This document shows, piece by piece, positions 20,134 through 28,841 of a DNA stretch of 64,000 nt; position 1 is the stretch's first letter; each line of letters opens with the position of its first letter. The notes beneath the pieces were generated by a model. It saw nothing but the letters and a program-made list of their open reading frames with translations. It did no database searches and was not told where the DNA came from. Origin of the DNA: an uncultured Altererythrobacter sp. (GTDB lineage Bacteria; Pseudomonadota; Alphaproteobacteria; Sphingomonadales; Sphingomonadaceae); NCBI GenBank assembly GCA_913056125.1, contig CAJXNC010000006.1:1-64000 (forward strand). Direction: 5' to 3'. A program made the translations under genes and the position numbers.

Positions 20134-21153
20134 TCAGGCCGCTTCGGCCCGGCCCTCCCCGGCCTTCTTGCGACGGCGGCGCATGAACACCGCACCGGCA
20201 CCCGCGCCGAAGAGCAACAACATGCCAGGCTCGGGCACCTGCGTGCCGCTGCTCGTGCTGGTCGAGGAGCTCGACGAAGACGAACTGCTCGAGGAGGAGG
20301 AACTGGAAGAACTCGACGAAGACGAGGAGCTCGAAGAAGAGCTCGAAGACGAAGTCGAGGACCCGGTCGAGCTGGTCATGTTGCCCGAGCTGGACGAGGA
20401 ACTCGAGCTGCTGCTCGAAGACGAGCTGGAGCTGCTCGAACTGCTCGAAGTCGTGCTCGAGACATTACCCGAGGTTGTGGTGGTGCTCGAGACGTTGCCC
20501 GAGGTGGAAGTGGTGCTCGAGACATTGCCCGACGTGGTCGACGTGCTGGACACGTTCCCCGATGTGGAGGTCGTGCTCGAGACATTGCCTGAGGTTGTCG
20601 TCGTGGTCGTGGTAGTCGTGCTCGAAGGCGTACCGCTGGTTCCGCCCGAAGAAGACGAGGTCGACGTCGACGTCGAGCCGCCGGAAGTCGTGCTCGACTG
20701 GTCCTGGTTCTGGTCCTGATCCTGCTGCTGCGTCACGTTGACGGTAACATTGCCGCCACCACCACTGCCGCCGAAGAAGCCGCCGAAGAAACCACCGCCA
20801 AAGCCGCCGCCGAAACCGCCCGAGCCGCCGATGATTACCGGCGTACCACCGCCACCGCCGCAGCAGGATGCTGCTGCAGGTTGCGGCAGGGGGAGCGGCG
20901 GAAGCGCCATGGCGGGAGGCGGAGCCTCGACCTCCACCACGCGGCGGATACGGCGCGGCTCGCGCGGCGGAATTTCGCGCTGGGCCGGGCGATCCTTCAC
21001 ATAGGTGAGTTCGGGCGCCTCTTCGGAATCCTTGTCAGACTTGTACTGCGTCGTGGCTGCCTGGGGTTCGGCGACATGAGCCGCACCACCAACCACCAGC
21101 GCGGATCCCGCGACGGCGGTCGACAGTTTCGCAAGGGCCATACGTACCGACAT
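20134..21153 (-). CDS. Serine-rich PEP-CTERM sorting protein
   Basis: 339 residues. Signal peptide at 1-25 (AVAGSALVVGGAAHVA), then a Pro/Arg-rich stretch, a CCGGGGG segment, a Gly/Phe-rich region, five tandem T-S-G-N-V-S-S-T-type decapeptides, and two long serine runs totalling well over 70 residues. The C-terminus is a textbook PEP-CTERM anchor: VPEPG, a hydrophobic helix, and an RRRRKKA tail. Such proteins are cleaved by an exosortase (not in this window) and are often glycosylated and linked to exopolysaccharide. The low-complexity region probably varies in length between strains. Confidence 0.85.
   Translation of the reverse strand: MSVRMALAKLSTAVAGSALVVGGAAHVAEPQAATTQYKSDKDSEEAPELTYVKDRPAQREIPPREPRRIRRVVEVEAPPPAMALPPLPLPQPAAASCCGGGGGTPVIIGGSGGFGGGFGGGFFGGFFGGSGGGGNVTVNVTQQQDQDQNQDQSSTTSGGSTSTSTSSSSGGTSGTPSSTTTTTTTTTSGNVSSTTSTSGNVSSTSTTSGNVSSTTSTSGNVSSTTTTSGNVSSTTSSSSSSSSSSSSSSSSSSSSSGNMTSSTGSSTSSSSSSSSSSSSSSSSSSSSSSSSSSSSSSTSTSSGTQVPEPGMLLLFGAGAGAVFMRRRRKKAGEGRAEAA
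20453..20602. repeat. Five tandem 30-bp repeats inside the PEP-CTERM gene
   Basis: Units begin at 20453, 20483, 20513, 20543 and 20573, each opening GTGCT(C/G)GA on the plus strand. On the coding strand they specify decapeptides built on SGNVSST. Copies differ at third positions, so they are old enough to have drifted or are under protein-level selection. Flanked by serine-codon runs that are themselves repetitive. Confidence 0.85.
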
Positions 21154-21276
21154 GAACAGTCTCTCTTCGCATCATCGGATCGCCCCACGCCGGACCCGAA
21201 TGGCCCATGTGGTTCTTCCGTTGCTGTCAAAGAGACCCGCATTTCCTCTATCGGCAATCGCGTTAACCATGATTTC

Positions 21277-21299
21277 GGCCTCGCGAGGCCAGATTTTTT
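21277..21299 (+). terminator. Orphan hairpin with T-run, plus strand
   Basis: Self-complementary GGCCTCGCGAGGCC (21277-21290) followed by AGA and six T (21294-21299). On the plus strand this looks like an intrinsic terminator, yet both flanking genes are on the minus strand. It may end an unannotated short plus-strand RNA from the upstream region of the PEP-CTERM gene, or be fortuitous. Confidence 0.35.
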
Positions 21300-21384
21300 G
21301 GCTGATTCCCGCCGATTGTCCGGCTTTGTCCCGATATGGAACCGAAGCTACGGCAAGTGCGAACAGATCGTTAACGCAAACTGC

Positions 21385-22434
21385 TCACTTCGAAGGATCG
21401 AACAACCCGCCCTGGCCTGCTTGCGAATCACCTGCAGGCCCGCTGGGCGGATTGATCCCGAGATGCTGCCAGCCACCATCGTTGAGGCAGCGCCCGCGCG
21501 CGGTGCGGGCAATCAGGCCGAGCTGGATGAGGTAGGGCTCGATCACTTCCTCGACCGTGTCGCGCGGTTCGGAGAGACCTGCCGCCAGAGTCTCCACGCC
21601 GACCGGACCACCCTTGTAAGTCTCCGCGATCATGGTGAGGTAGCGCCGGTCCATCGCATCGAGGCCGAGGCTGTCGATCTCCAGCCGGGTCAGTGCCTTG
21701 TCGGCCAGATCGGCGCTGACCACGCCGTCGCCAGCAACATGCGCGAAGTCCCTCACCCGCCGCATCAGCCGCCCGGCGACACGCGGAGTCCCGCGCGAGC
21801 GACGCGCGATCTCGCGTGCGCCCGCGGAATCGATCTGCATGCCGAGCAGGCTCGCGCCGCGCGTCACGACCTTGAGCAATTCGTCCTCGGTATAGAAGTT
21901 CAGCCGCACCGGTATGCCGAAGCGATCGCGCAAGGGCGTGGTCAGCAGGCCCTGCCTTGTCGTCGCGCCGACCAAAGTAAAGGGCGGCAGGTCGATACGG
22001 ACAGAACGGGCGGAAGGCCCCTCGCCGATAATGATATCGAGCGCGCGGTCTTCCATCGCCGGGTAGAGCACTTCCTCGACCACCGGATTGAGGCGGTGGA
22101 TCTCGTCGATGAAGAGCACGTCATGCGGCTCGAGGTTTGTTAGCAGCGCGGCCAAGTCACCCGCTTTGGCAATCACCGGGCCGCTGGTAGCGCGAAAACC
22201 GACGCCCAGTTCCTTGGCCACGATCTGCGCCAGCGTCGTCTTGCCGAGACCCGGCGGGCCGAAGAACAGCACGTGGTCCATCGCCTCTGCGCGCAGCCGC
22301 GCCGCCTCGATAAAGACGTTGAGGTTCTCGCGCGCCATTTCCTGCCCGATGAACTCCTTGAGGCTCTTCGGGCGCAGAGCCGCATCCGGATCTTCCGGCT
22401 GGCGGTCAGGGTCAAGATCGGGGTTGGTGGTCAT
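21385..22434 (-). CDS. ruvB: Holliday junction branch migration helicase RuvB
   Basis: 349 residues. RuvB is the AAA+ motor that drives RuvA-bound Holliday junctions. Seen are the RuvB start ([12 protein letters not shown]), Walker [10 protein letters not shown], Walker [10 protein letters not shown], sensor [18 protein letters not shown], and the winged-helix C-terminus ([21 protein letters not shown]). Start ATG overlaps the stop of the interposed unknown gene by 4 bases, unlike the usual direct ruvA-ruvB arrangement. Confidence 0.97.
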   Translation of the reverse strand: MTTNPDLDPDRQPEDPDAALRPKSLKEFIGQEMARENLNVFIEAARLRAEAMDHVLFFGPPGLGKTTLAQIVAKELGVGFRATSGPVIAKAGDLAALLTNLEPHDVLFIDEIHRLNPVVEEVLYPAMEDRALDIIIGEGPSARSVRIDLPPFTLVGATTRQGLLTTPLRDRFGIPVRLNFYTEDELLKVVTRGASLLGMQIDSAGAREIARRSRGTPRVAGRLMRRVRDFAHVAGDGVVSADLADKALTRLEIDSLGLDAMDRRYLTMIAETYKGGPVGVETLAAGLSEPRDTVEEVIEPYLIQLGLIARTARGRCLNDGGWQHLGINPPSGPAGDSQAGQGGLFDPSK

Positions 22435-23159
22435 GCGTTAGCTGTCCAAACAGAAGGGTGCATCTGCCTTCGAACCTCTAAGAGCTTAAAAAGCTCAGGG
22501 TAATCTTGAGGATATAATTGGAGCATGTCCAAGACAGACTCGACCTCATCCCACGATACAGAGATAGGCGCTGTCTCCGACCTCTGCCTTGCGTAAGAAA
22601 AGAGGCCATCTGACATTGCGTGCAGTGCCGCACACCGAATTATGCAAAAACAAAAATTACCAGAAATGCCAACCAGACCTCGCCTTGCTCGCCTAGTTCT
22701 AAGCGAGTTCATTCTGGCGAGGACTACCTGAATTTCATTCAGAATTGAGTCGACAAGTGAAATAACAGAAGGATCGTCAGAAGTTTCCAAAATTGCACTG
22801 AGCCGCTGCTGAGCCAACTCTGAAAGTTTGGGGATTTCGAAGTCGCAATCGGCTAGATCACTACCGGTAGCGACAAACGCATTGTATGCGGCTTCCAGAC
22901 TGTAAATTGAGGCCTGAGCAAATTCATCGACGTCGTGCAGCGCTAACCTTAAAGTCCTCCTGCTCGCGCGATATCGACGTGATACGCGCGCTCTTTCATG
23001 TCGTTCTGATTGAATAATTTGGCGGTTAAGGAACAACGCACCAATAAAAGCAGCGAGTAAAGCCAACATTGCGCTGACGAGTGTTTGCCACTCGAACCAA
23101 CACATACTTGGGTCCAGAAACCAATCTGTTGGAACGCGACAACTGAGTTGCCCAACCAT
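22431..23159 (-). CDS. Unknown membrane-anchored protein inserted between ruvA and ruvB
   Basis: 242 residues from ATG 23159 (a GTG one codon earlier is possible). One or two hydrophobic helices lie near the N-terminus (about 12-45: [23 protein letters not shown]), followed by a charged, largely helical cytoplasmic region. No family recognised. Base composition is strikingly AT-rich against its neighbours: the 60-base lines at 22621 and 22741 count 43% and 38% GC, versus 68% at 21661 in ruvB. Yet it fits exactly, with start overlapping the ruvA stop (TGATG) and stop overlapping the ruvB start. A horizontally gained gene, possibly a defence or regulatory cargo, is plausible. Confidence 0.7.
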   Translation of the reverse strand: MVGQLSCRVPTDWFLDPSMCWFEWQTLVSAMLALLAAFIGALFLNRQIIQSERHERARVSRRYRASRRTLRLALHDVDEFAQASIYSLEAAYNAFVATGSDLADCDFEIPKLSELAQQRLSAILETSDDPSVISLVDSILNEIQVVLARMNSLRTRRARRGLVGISGNFCFCIIRCAALHAMSDGLFSYARQRSETAPISVSWDEVESVLDMLQLYPQDYPELFKLLEVRRQMHPSVWTANA

Positions 23160-23761
23160 CACCCCGCCGCCTTCTTCAGCGCCACGCGGATGAGATCGCT
23201 TTCGCCCGCATCCTCGCCCAGTTCGGCCTGTGCGGCAGCGACGGCCTGCGCGGCAATAGCGGGCTTGAAACCAAGGTTCTGCAGCGCAGAGAGGGCATCG
23301 GCACTGGCCCCGCCTCTTGGCGCAGCGGCGGCCACACCAGCCGCACCCCCACCCGGCAAGGCACCGGCCTTGTCCTTCAGCTCATTGACGATGCGCCCCG
23401 CCAGTTTCGGCCCCACGCCCTTGGCTCGGGCAATCGCGGCGGCATCGACGGACGCGCAGGCATCGCGCACTTCGCCGGTCGACAGGGCGGACAGGATCGC
23501 CAGCGCCACCTTTGAGCCGACCCCTTGCACCGAGTTGAGAAGCCGGAACCAGTCACGCTCCGCACTTTCGGCAAAACCGAGCAGGCGCATGTCGTTCTCG
23601 GACACCTGCAGATCGGTATAGACCGTGCACGCCTCACCCTGTTCGCCCAGCGCCGCCAAGGTCTTGCTCGAACAATGGACGAGATAGCCGACGCCCGAGA
23701 CGTCGATCACCGCCCAGTCCTCACCGGTCTCGTCAAGCAGGCCTTTCAGCTTCGCGATCAT
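23159..23761 (-). CDS. ruvA: Holliday junction DNA helicase subunit RuvA
   Basis: 200 residues. OB-fold domain I ([28 protein letters not shown]), two helix-hairpin-helix motifs ([28 protein letters not shown]) and C-terminal domain III that contacts RuvB ([16 protein letters not shown]), joined by an Ala/Gly linker. RuvA tetramers hold the Holliday junction for RuvB. No ruvC is present in the window. Confidence 0.96.
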   Translation of the reverse strand: MIAKLKGLLDETGEDWAVIDVSGVGYLVHCSSKTLAALGEQGEACTVYTDLQVSENDMRLLGFAESAERDWFRLLNSVQGVGSKVALAILSALSTGEVRDACASVDAAAIARAKGVGPKLAGRIVNELKDKAGALPGGGAAGVAAAAPRGGASADALSALQNLGFKPAIAAQAVAAAQAELGEDAGESDLIRVALKKAAG

Positions 23762-23840
23762 GTTTTGTTCCTATCGCGGCATTAGGCGGCGGTCCAGCGA
23801 ATATGGACACTTGCCCACTCTTGCGCCAAACGCGCTTTCC

Positions 23841-24911
23841 ATGAGCGTGAACACATTCGGACGGGTTTTGAAGTTTACCACCTGGGGCGAGAGCCACGGG
23901 CCGGCCTTAGGCGTCGTGCTGGACGGCTGCCCGCCAGGCCTGAAGCTGGACGAGAACACAATCCAGCCCTTCCTCGATGCGCGCAAGCCGGGCACCAGCA
24001 TCTTCACCACCCAGCGCCGCGAGGCGGACGAGGTGAAGATCCTCTCTGGCACTTTCGAAGGCCAGACCACCGGCACGCCGATCAGCATGATGATCGAGAA
24101 TACCGACCAGCGGAGCAAGGATTATGGCGAGATCGCCAAGGCCTATCGCCCCGGTCATGCCGATTACGCCTATGACGCCAAATACGGCATTCGCGATTAT
24201 CGCGGCGGCGGCCGTTCTTCCGCGCGCGAGACGGCGGCCCGCGTGGCGGCAGGCGCGGTGGCGCGGCTTATCATCCCCGAAGTGACGATCCTTGCCTATG
24301 TCAGCGAGATCGGCGGCGATGCGGTGGACCCGGCCAATTTCGATGCCGGGCAGATTTCGCAGAACCCCTTCTGGTGCCCCGACCGGGCAGCGGCCAAGCG
24401 CTGGGAGAAACTGGTCGACGGTGCGCGCAAGGACGGCTCCTCATTGGGCGCGGTGGTGGAATGCGTCGCCACGGGAGTTCCCGCAGGCTGGGGCGCACCG
24501 ATCTACGGCAAGCTCGATGCAGACCTTGCCGCCGGCATGATGAGCATCAATGCGGTCAAGGGCGTCGAGATCGGCGAAGGCATGAATGCGGCCCGCTTGC
24601 GCGGTGAGGAGAACGCCGATGAGATGCGTCCGGGCGAAGAGGGCAATCCCGAATTCCTCGCCAATCATGCGGGCGGGATCGCCGGCGGTATCTCCACCGG
24701 CCAGCCGGTCGTATGCCGCGTGGCCTTCAAGCCGACCAGCTCGATCCTGATCAAGCGCCAGAGCATCAATTCGGACGGCGAAGCAGTCGATATCCAGACC
24801 AAGGGCCGCCACGATCCCTGCGTGGGCATTCGCGGCACGCCGGTGGTCGAGGCGATGATGGCGCTGGTGCTGGCGGACCACAAGATGCTCCACCGGGCGC
24901 AGGTGGGATAA
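23841..24911 (+). CDS. aroC: Chorismate synthase
   Basis: 356 residues. Converts EPSP to chorismate with reduced FMN, the last shikimate-pathway step. Family motifs are all present: [48 protein letters not shown], and the C-terminal [21 protein letters not shown] 23841 gives the family start [20 protein letters not shown]; the frame extends upstream into the region before ruvA but that part is not conserved. Divergent from ruvA by about 80 bases. Confidence 0.97.
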   Translation: MSVNTFGRVLKFTTWGESHGPALGVVLDGCPPGLKLDENTIQPFLDARKPGTSIFTTQRREADEVKILSGTFEGQTTGTPISMMIENTDQRSKDYGEIAKAYRPGHADYAYDAKYGIRDYRGGGRSSARETAARVAAGAVARLIIPEVTILAYVSEIGGDAVDPANFDAGQISQNPFWCPDRAAAKRWEKLVDGARKDGSSLGAVVECVATGVPAGWGAPIYGKLDADLAAGMMSINAVKGVEIGEGMNAARLRGEENADEMRPGEEGNPEFLANHAGGIAGGISTGQPVVCRVAFKPTSSILIKRQSINSDGEAVDIQTKGRHDPCVGIRGTPVVEAMMALVLADHKMLHRAQVG

Positions 24912-24920
24912 GCCTTCCTG

Positions 24921-25673
24921 CTAGCGGTATTGCACCACGCTCAGCAGCCAGCTGCCAAAATCCATGAACCAGGCAGAATTGTTGACCGGTTCGTGCAGCA
25001 CGCCCTGCAGCACGATCCATGCCGTACCGTAGATCAGATAACCATTGATCCGCCCGGTCTTGCGCCATTCGTGGATCAGGATCGCCGCGGCCATGGCCCA
25101 TAGCGTGGGATAGGTGAAATGCAGGGGCAGGAAATCGTCCAACCCCAGCCCGTGAAACCAGAAGCGGTTCAAGCCCGGCACGATGACCGGCAGCATGGCG
25201 AACAGCATCATCGGGCGATGGACCTCGGGGCGTTTGGTATTGCGGATGGCCAGCACGAACATGCTGCCGAAGCCGAGCACTGCCGCCCCGCCAAGATAGA
25301 CTCCCTCAAGCGCCAACAGGCTGCCATTATCCACCCCCGCCTTCGATCCGACCAGCTGGATCAGCGCACCGGTGAACATCAGCGCGGTCGCATGGGCGAT
25401 GGCATACATGCCGAGGCTGCGATGCAGCTTCAAATTGCCCGAACAAATGAGGCTGGTCTGGGCCAGCAGCAATACCATCCAGCTGCCCATTATCACCGCA
25501 TGAATATGCACGATCGGCGGCGCTGGCGGGAATTCCCCTCGCATGGCCGGGAAGAGCGAGTGCATCCCGAAACCGAGGAACACGAAGGCGAACATCACCA
25601 GGATCATCCAGAAGTAGAATGATGGCTGGAATTGGCGCGTGGCTCGCGCAGCCATTGTCGTATCCCCGCTCAC
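24921..25673 (-). CDS. Polytopic membrane protein, unknown
   Basis: 250 residues from GTG 25673, preferred because GGAGGGG sits 5 bases upstream; ATG 25655 is an alternative. About seven membrane helices. Conserved-looking His residues occur near the second helix (VHIHAVIMGSW) and in LKLHRSLG, reminiscent of DUF2306-like or haem/quinone-associated membrane proteins, but I cannot assign it. It converges on aroC, ending 9 bases beyond it, and diverges from ahpC across the dyad-rich region. Confidence 0.6.
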   Translation of the reverse strand: MSGDTTMAARATRQFQPSFYFWMILVMFAFVFLGFGMHSLFPAMRGEFPPAPPIVHIHAVIMGSWMVLLLAQTSLICSGNLKLHRSLGMYAIAHATALMFTGALIQLVGSKAGVDNGSLLALEGVYLGGAAVLGFGSMFVLAIRNTKRPEVHRPMMLFAMLPVIVPGLNRFWFHGLGLDDFLPLHFTYPTLWAMAAAILIHEWRKTGRINGYLIYGTAWIVLQGVLHEPVNNSAWFMDFGSWLLSVVQYR

Positions 25674-25791
25674 GAAAGCCCCTCCCAAAGCTTGCCGGCA
25701 TTGGCCGGTGTTGGCGCCAGACTAGGACGACTGCAGGAGAAGTCCATCCTGCCGATTCGGCGTGCTTTTCTTGTGCCGTTTACGCCTTGAA

Positions 25792-25827
25792 TTGCAAATA
25801 TCGCAACATGTGTTGAGATATTTGCAA
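25792..25827. promoter_or_regulatory. 36-bp near-perfect dyad between a membrane-protein gene and ahpC
   Basis: Left arm 25792-25808 (TTGCAAATATCGCAACA) and right arm 25811-25827 (TGTTGAGATATTTGCAA) pair at 16 of 17 positions around a 2-base centre. It is AT-rich in a GC-rich genome and lies about 120 bp from the GTG of the minus-strand gene and 137 bp from the ahpC ATG. Length and symmetry suit an operator for a dimeric or tetrameric regulator. A second motif cluster follows at 25842-25877 (ATCGA-N5-TCGAT and a repeated ATCAATCG), which could hold OxyR-type sites. Confidence 0.6.
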
Positions 25828-25963
25828 CCTTCACGGAGGTGATCGATAATTTCGATCTAATCAATCGCATCAATCGGCTGTCTTGCGGCAAATCAATGTC
25901 TATCTGCAGCTCCGGAATTTAACTCGCCCGAGACATTGGGCAGTAATTGGAGAACTGAAAACC

Positions 25964-26530
25964 ATGGGTATCATTGGCAGCACGATCAAGCCGTTCACCG
26001 CCACCGCTTTCCAGGCTGGCAAGGACTTCTTCGAAGTTTCCGAAAAGGACCTCGAAGGCAAGTGGTCGGTCTTCTTCTTCTATCCGGCGGACTTCACTTT
26101 CGTGTGCCCGACCGAACTCGAAGACATGGGTGAAAAATACGACATGCTGCAGAGCATGGGCGTCGAAGTCTATGCCGTCTCCACCGACACGCATTTCAGC
26201 CACAAGGCATGGCACGACACGTCCGACAAGATCGGCAAGCTGAAGTTCCCCTTCCTGGGTGACCAGCTGCACACGCTCTCGAAGAACTTCGACGTGCTGC
26301 GCGAGGAAATGGGCCTGGCCGACCGCGCGACCTTCGTGGTCGATCCGGACGGCGTGATCCAGATCATGGAGATCACCTGCGAAGGCGTTGGCCGCAATGC
26401 CAACGAGCTCACCCGCAAGATCAAGGCGGCCCAGTATGTCCGCGCCAATCCCGGCCAGGTCTGCCCGGCCGCATGGGAAGAAGGCGCCGATACGCTGGCT
26501 CCCTCGCTCGACCTCGTCGGCAAGATCTAA
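25964..26530 (+). CDS. ahpC: Alkyl hydroperoxide reductase subunit C (2-Cys peroxiredoxin)
   Basis: 188 residues. AhpC reduces H2O2 and organic peroxides and is recycled by AhpF. Peroxidatic Cys48 lies in [13 protein letters not shown] and resolving Cys167 in [10 protein letters not shown]; the GG(V)G-type and YF-type features of sensitive typical 2-Cys enzymes are only partly visible. ATG 25964 follows a GGAG site at 25949 and gives the family start; an upstream in-frame extension is not conserved. Probably peroxide-induced through the dyad-rich upstream region. Confidence 0.97.
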   Translation: MGIIGSTIKPFTATAFQAGKDFFEVSEKDLEGKWSVFFFYPADFTFVCPTELEDMGEKYDMLQSMGVEVYAVSTDTHFSHKAWHDTSDKIGKLKFPFLGDQLHTLSKNFDVLREEMGLADRATFVVDPDGVIQIMEITCEGVGRNANELTRKIKAAQYVRANPGQVCPAAWEEGADTLAPSLDLVGKI

Positions 26531-26585
26531 GGTCGCATAGACCAAAGCCACAACGAGTCCCGTCGCCCCCCGACGGGTCGCACGA

Positions 26586-26640
26586 ACGGTCCGGGGTCTT
26601 CCTCATCCCCCCTCCCCCCAAGGAAGCCCCGGGCCGTTTT
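26586..26640 (+). terminator. Intergenic terminator/attenuator between ahpC and ahpF
   Basis: A long imperfect stem pairs ACGGTCCGGGGTCTTCC (26586-26602) with GGAAGCCCCGGGCCGT (26622-26637), allowing G-U pairs and a bulge, across an 18-base C-rich loop, and ends in TTTT. This would make most transcripts stop after ahpC with some readthrough into ahpF, fitting the excess of AhpC over AhpF needed in cells. Confidence 0.75.
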
Positions 26641-26678
26641 CAATTTCAAGACGTCAACACCAGGACAGGAGAACCGCG

Positions 26679-28271
26679 ATGCTCGATGCAAACATGACCC
26701 AGCAGTTGAAGCAATATCTCGGCAATCTGCGCGAGCCGATCGAGCTCGTTGCCAGCCTGGACGATAGCGCCAAGTCTGCGCAGACGCGCGAACTGCTCGA
26801 AGAGATTGCCGCGCTGCATGACATGGTCAGCGCCAGCTTCGATGGCACGGATGCGCGCAAGCCCAGCTTCGTCATTCGCCGCGCTTCTGACGCGGAAAAG
26901 TGGGTCCGCTTTGCCGGCCTGCCCATGGGTCACGAATTCACTTCGCTCGTCCTCGCCCTGCTGTGGGCTGGCGGCCATCCGCCCAAGGTGGAGCAGGAGG
27001 TGCTCGACCAGATCGCCGCGCTCGAAGGCGACTACAATTTCGAGATGTATTTCTCGCTCAGCTGCCACAATTGCCCCGACGTGGTGCAGGCGCTGACGCT
27101 GATGGCGCTGTTCAACAGCCGCGTCACCGCGACGCTGATCGAAGGCGGCAGCTTCCAGGATGAGGTGGACAGCCGCAATGTGATGGCGGTGCCCGCGACC
27201 TTCCTCAATGGCGAGATGTTCGCCAGCGGCAAGATGGGCGTCGAGGAAATCCTGCAGAAGCTCGACGGCAATGCCAGCGCCCGCGCGGCAGCCAAGATCG
27301 CCGACAAGGAACCTTTCGAGGTGCTGGTGGTCGGTGGCGGTCCCGCCGGTGCGGCCGCGAGCGTTTATACCGCGCGCAAGGGCTTTGCGACCGGTATCGC
27401 TGCGGAACGTTTCGGCGGACAGGTGCTCGACACGATGGGCATCGAGAACTTCATTTCGGTCCCCTACACCGAAGGACCCAAGCTCGCCGCCCAGCTCGAA
27501 GCGCATGTCGGTGAATACGATATCGACGTCATGAACTTGCAGAAGGCCGAGAGACTGATCCCGGCCGAGCAGAAGGGCGGCTATCACGAAGTCGTGCTGG
27601 ATAACGGCGCTTCGCTGTTTGCCCGCGCCGTGGTCATTTCCACCGGTGCGCGCTGGCGCAATCTCGGCGTTCCGGGCGAGTTCGAATACCGCAATCGCGG
27701 TGTCGCCTATTGCCCGCATTGCGACGGCCCGCTGTTCAAGGGCAAGCGGGTGGCGGTGATCGGCGGCGGCAATAGCGGCGTAGAAGCGGCGATCGACCTT
27801 GCCGGCATCGTCGGCCATGTCACTCTGATCGAATTCGACAGCGCCCTGCGCGCCGACCAGGTGCTGCAGGACAAGCTTCGGTCCATGCCGAATGTCGACA
27901 TCCTCGTCTCTGCGCAGACGACCGAGATCCTCGGCGATGGCGAGCGCGTGTCGGGCCTGGTCTACAAGGACCGTTCGACAGGGATCGACAAGACAGTCGA
28001 GCTCGAAGGCGTGTTCGTGCAGATCGGCTTGGTGCCCAACACCGAATGGCTCAAGGATAGCGGCATCGAACTGAGCAAGTTCGGCGAAGTCGTGATCGAC
28101 GAAAAGGCCGCGACCAGTATCGACGGCGTATTCGCCGCGGGCGACTGCACCACCGTGCCCTACAAGCAGATCATCATCGCCATGGGCGAAGGCTCCAAAG
28201 CGGCGCTTTCGGCTTTCGATTATTTGATCCGCAACGCTGCCCCGCAGGAATTCGCCGAAGCCGCCGAATAG
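26679..28271 (+). CDS. ahpF: Alkyl hydroperoxide reductase subunit F
   Basis: 530 residues. The flavoprotein passes electrons from NADH to AhpC. An N-terminal tandem thioredoxin-fold domain holds Cys129-His-Asn-Cys132; the thioredoxin-reductase-like domain holds the FAD motif [12 protein letters not shown] (about 218), redox Cys345-Pro-His-Cys348, the NAD motif [12 protein letters not shown] and the terminal FAD motif GVFAAGDCT. Full family length. ATG follows an ACAGGAGAA site and is separated from ahpC by the terminator hairpin. Confidence 0.97.
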   Translation: MLDANMTQQLKQYLGNLREPIELVASLDDSAKSAQTRELLEEIAALHDMVSASFDGTDARKPSFVIRRASDAEKWVRFAGLPMGHEFTSLVLALLWAGGHPPKVEQEVLDQIAALEGDYNFEMYFSLSCHNCPDVVQALTLMALFNSRVTATLIEGGSFQDEVDSRNVMAVPATFLNGEMFASGKMGVEEILQKLDGNASARAAAKIADKEPFEVLVVGGGPAGAAASVYTARKGFATGIAAERFGGQVLDTMGIENFISVPYTEGPKLAAQLEAHVGEYDIDVMNLQKAERLIPAEQKGGYHEVVLDNGASLFARAVVISTGARWRNLGVPGEFEYRNRGVAYCPHCDGPLFKGKRVAVIGGGNSGVEAAIDLAGIVGHVTLIEFDSALRADQVLQDKLRSMPNVDILVSAQTTEILGDGERVSGLVYKDRSTGIDKTVELEGVFVQIGLVPNTEWLKDSGIELSKFGEVVIDEKAATSIDGVFAAGDCTTVPYKQIIIAMGEGSKAALSAFDYLIRNAAPQEFAEAAE

Positions 28272-28314
28272 CCGCAGCTTGACCTCACTCCATGGCTTCA
28301 TCACTCTAGGCGCC

Positions 28315-28674
28315 ATGGAAGAGGATCACGGCCAAGGCCTGATTGTTGCTGCGGCGATCGGTATTGCGATCAGCATGGTCATCGCCGTGGATGGATTCCA
28401 TGCGCTGGGCGAACAAGCCTGCAGTATACCCGGAGCAGGGCCGAACTGCTACCCGTGGGGCGCGGAAGGACCTGTGGCGGGCAAGTGGTCTTATGAAAGC
28501 AAGACAAACTACCTGCTGACCGCGTTCAGTCCGAGCGCGGTTGCCTTCGTTGTGCTCGCCTGGGCTGTGTGGTCAAAACTCCAAAAACGGATTGTCGGCC
28601 AACGAGCATTTCTCCTTGGCGTTACAATCATGGTCCTCGCTTACCTCTGGCCGCTTGGTGCCATGGACGCTTGA
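28315..28674 (+). CDS. Small membrane protein, unknown, between ahpF and katG
   Basis: 119 residues from ATG 28315. Three hydrophobic helices (about 8-26, 70-88, 96-114) and two Cys residues in the loop after the first helix (ACSIPGAGPNCYPWG). It starts 43 bases after ahpF without an obvious terminator between, so it may ride the same transcript. No family recognised; the location suggests but does not prove a link to peroxide stress. Confidence 0.6.
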   Translation: MEEDHGQGLIVAAAIGIAISMVIAVDGFHALGEQACSIPGAGPNCYPWGAEGPVAGKWSYESKTNYLLTAFSPSAVAFVVLAWAVWSKLQKRIVGQRAFLLGVTIMVLAYLWPLGAMDA

Positions 28675-28724
28675 TTCCGCGCTTCGACGTGTACCCAGAA
28701 CGGCCCGCCCATTAAGCACCAAAA

Positions 28725-28750
28725 CCGATCAATATCTTCCAATTAATCGG
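28725..28750. promoter_or_regulatory. Dyad in the katG upstream region
   Basis: CCGATCAAT (28725-28733) and ATTAATCGG (28742-28750) are inverted repeats matching at 8 of 9 positions with an 8-base spacer, about 90 bp before katG. Similar half-sites (ATCAATCG) occur upstream of ahpC, so a shared peroxide regulator such as OxyR is possible. Confidence 0.45.
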
Positions 28751-28841
28751 TTAGACGAATTATCGTCACAGCGTCATTCTCTCATGCGAAGACGAATCGG
28801 GGGCGGGAGACCTTCGCGTTTTACGAGAGGAGACCAAGACA

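Noticed and set aside
20168-20719. Plus-strand Glu/Leu/Asp-rich frame, 183 residues
   Set aside because: It is the mirror of serine codons in the PEP-CTERM gene; composition is forced by the repeats.
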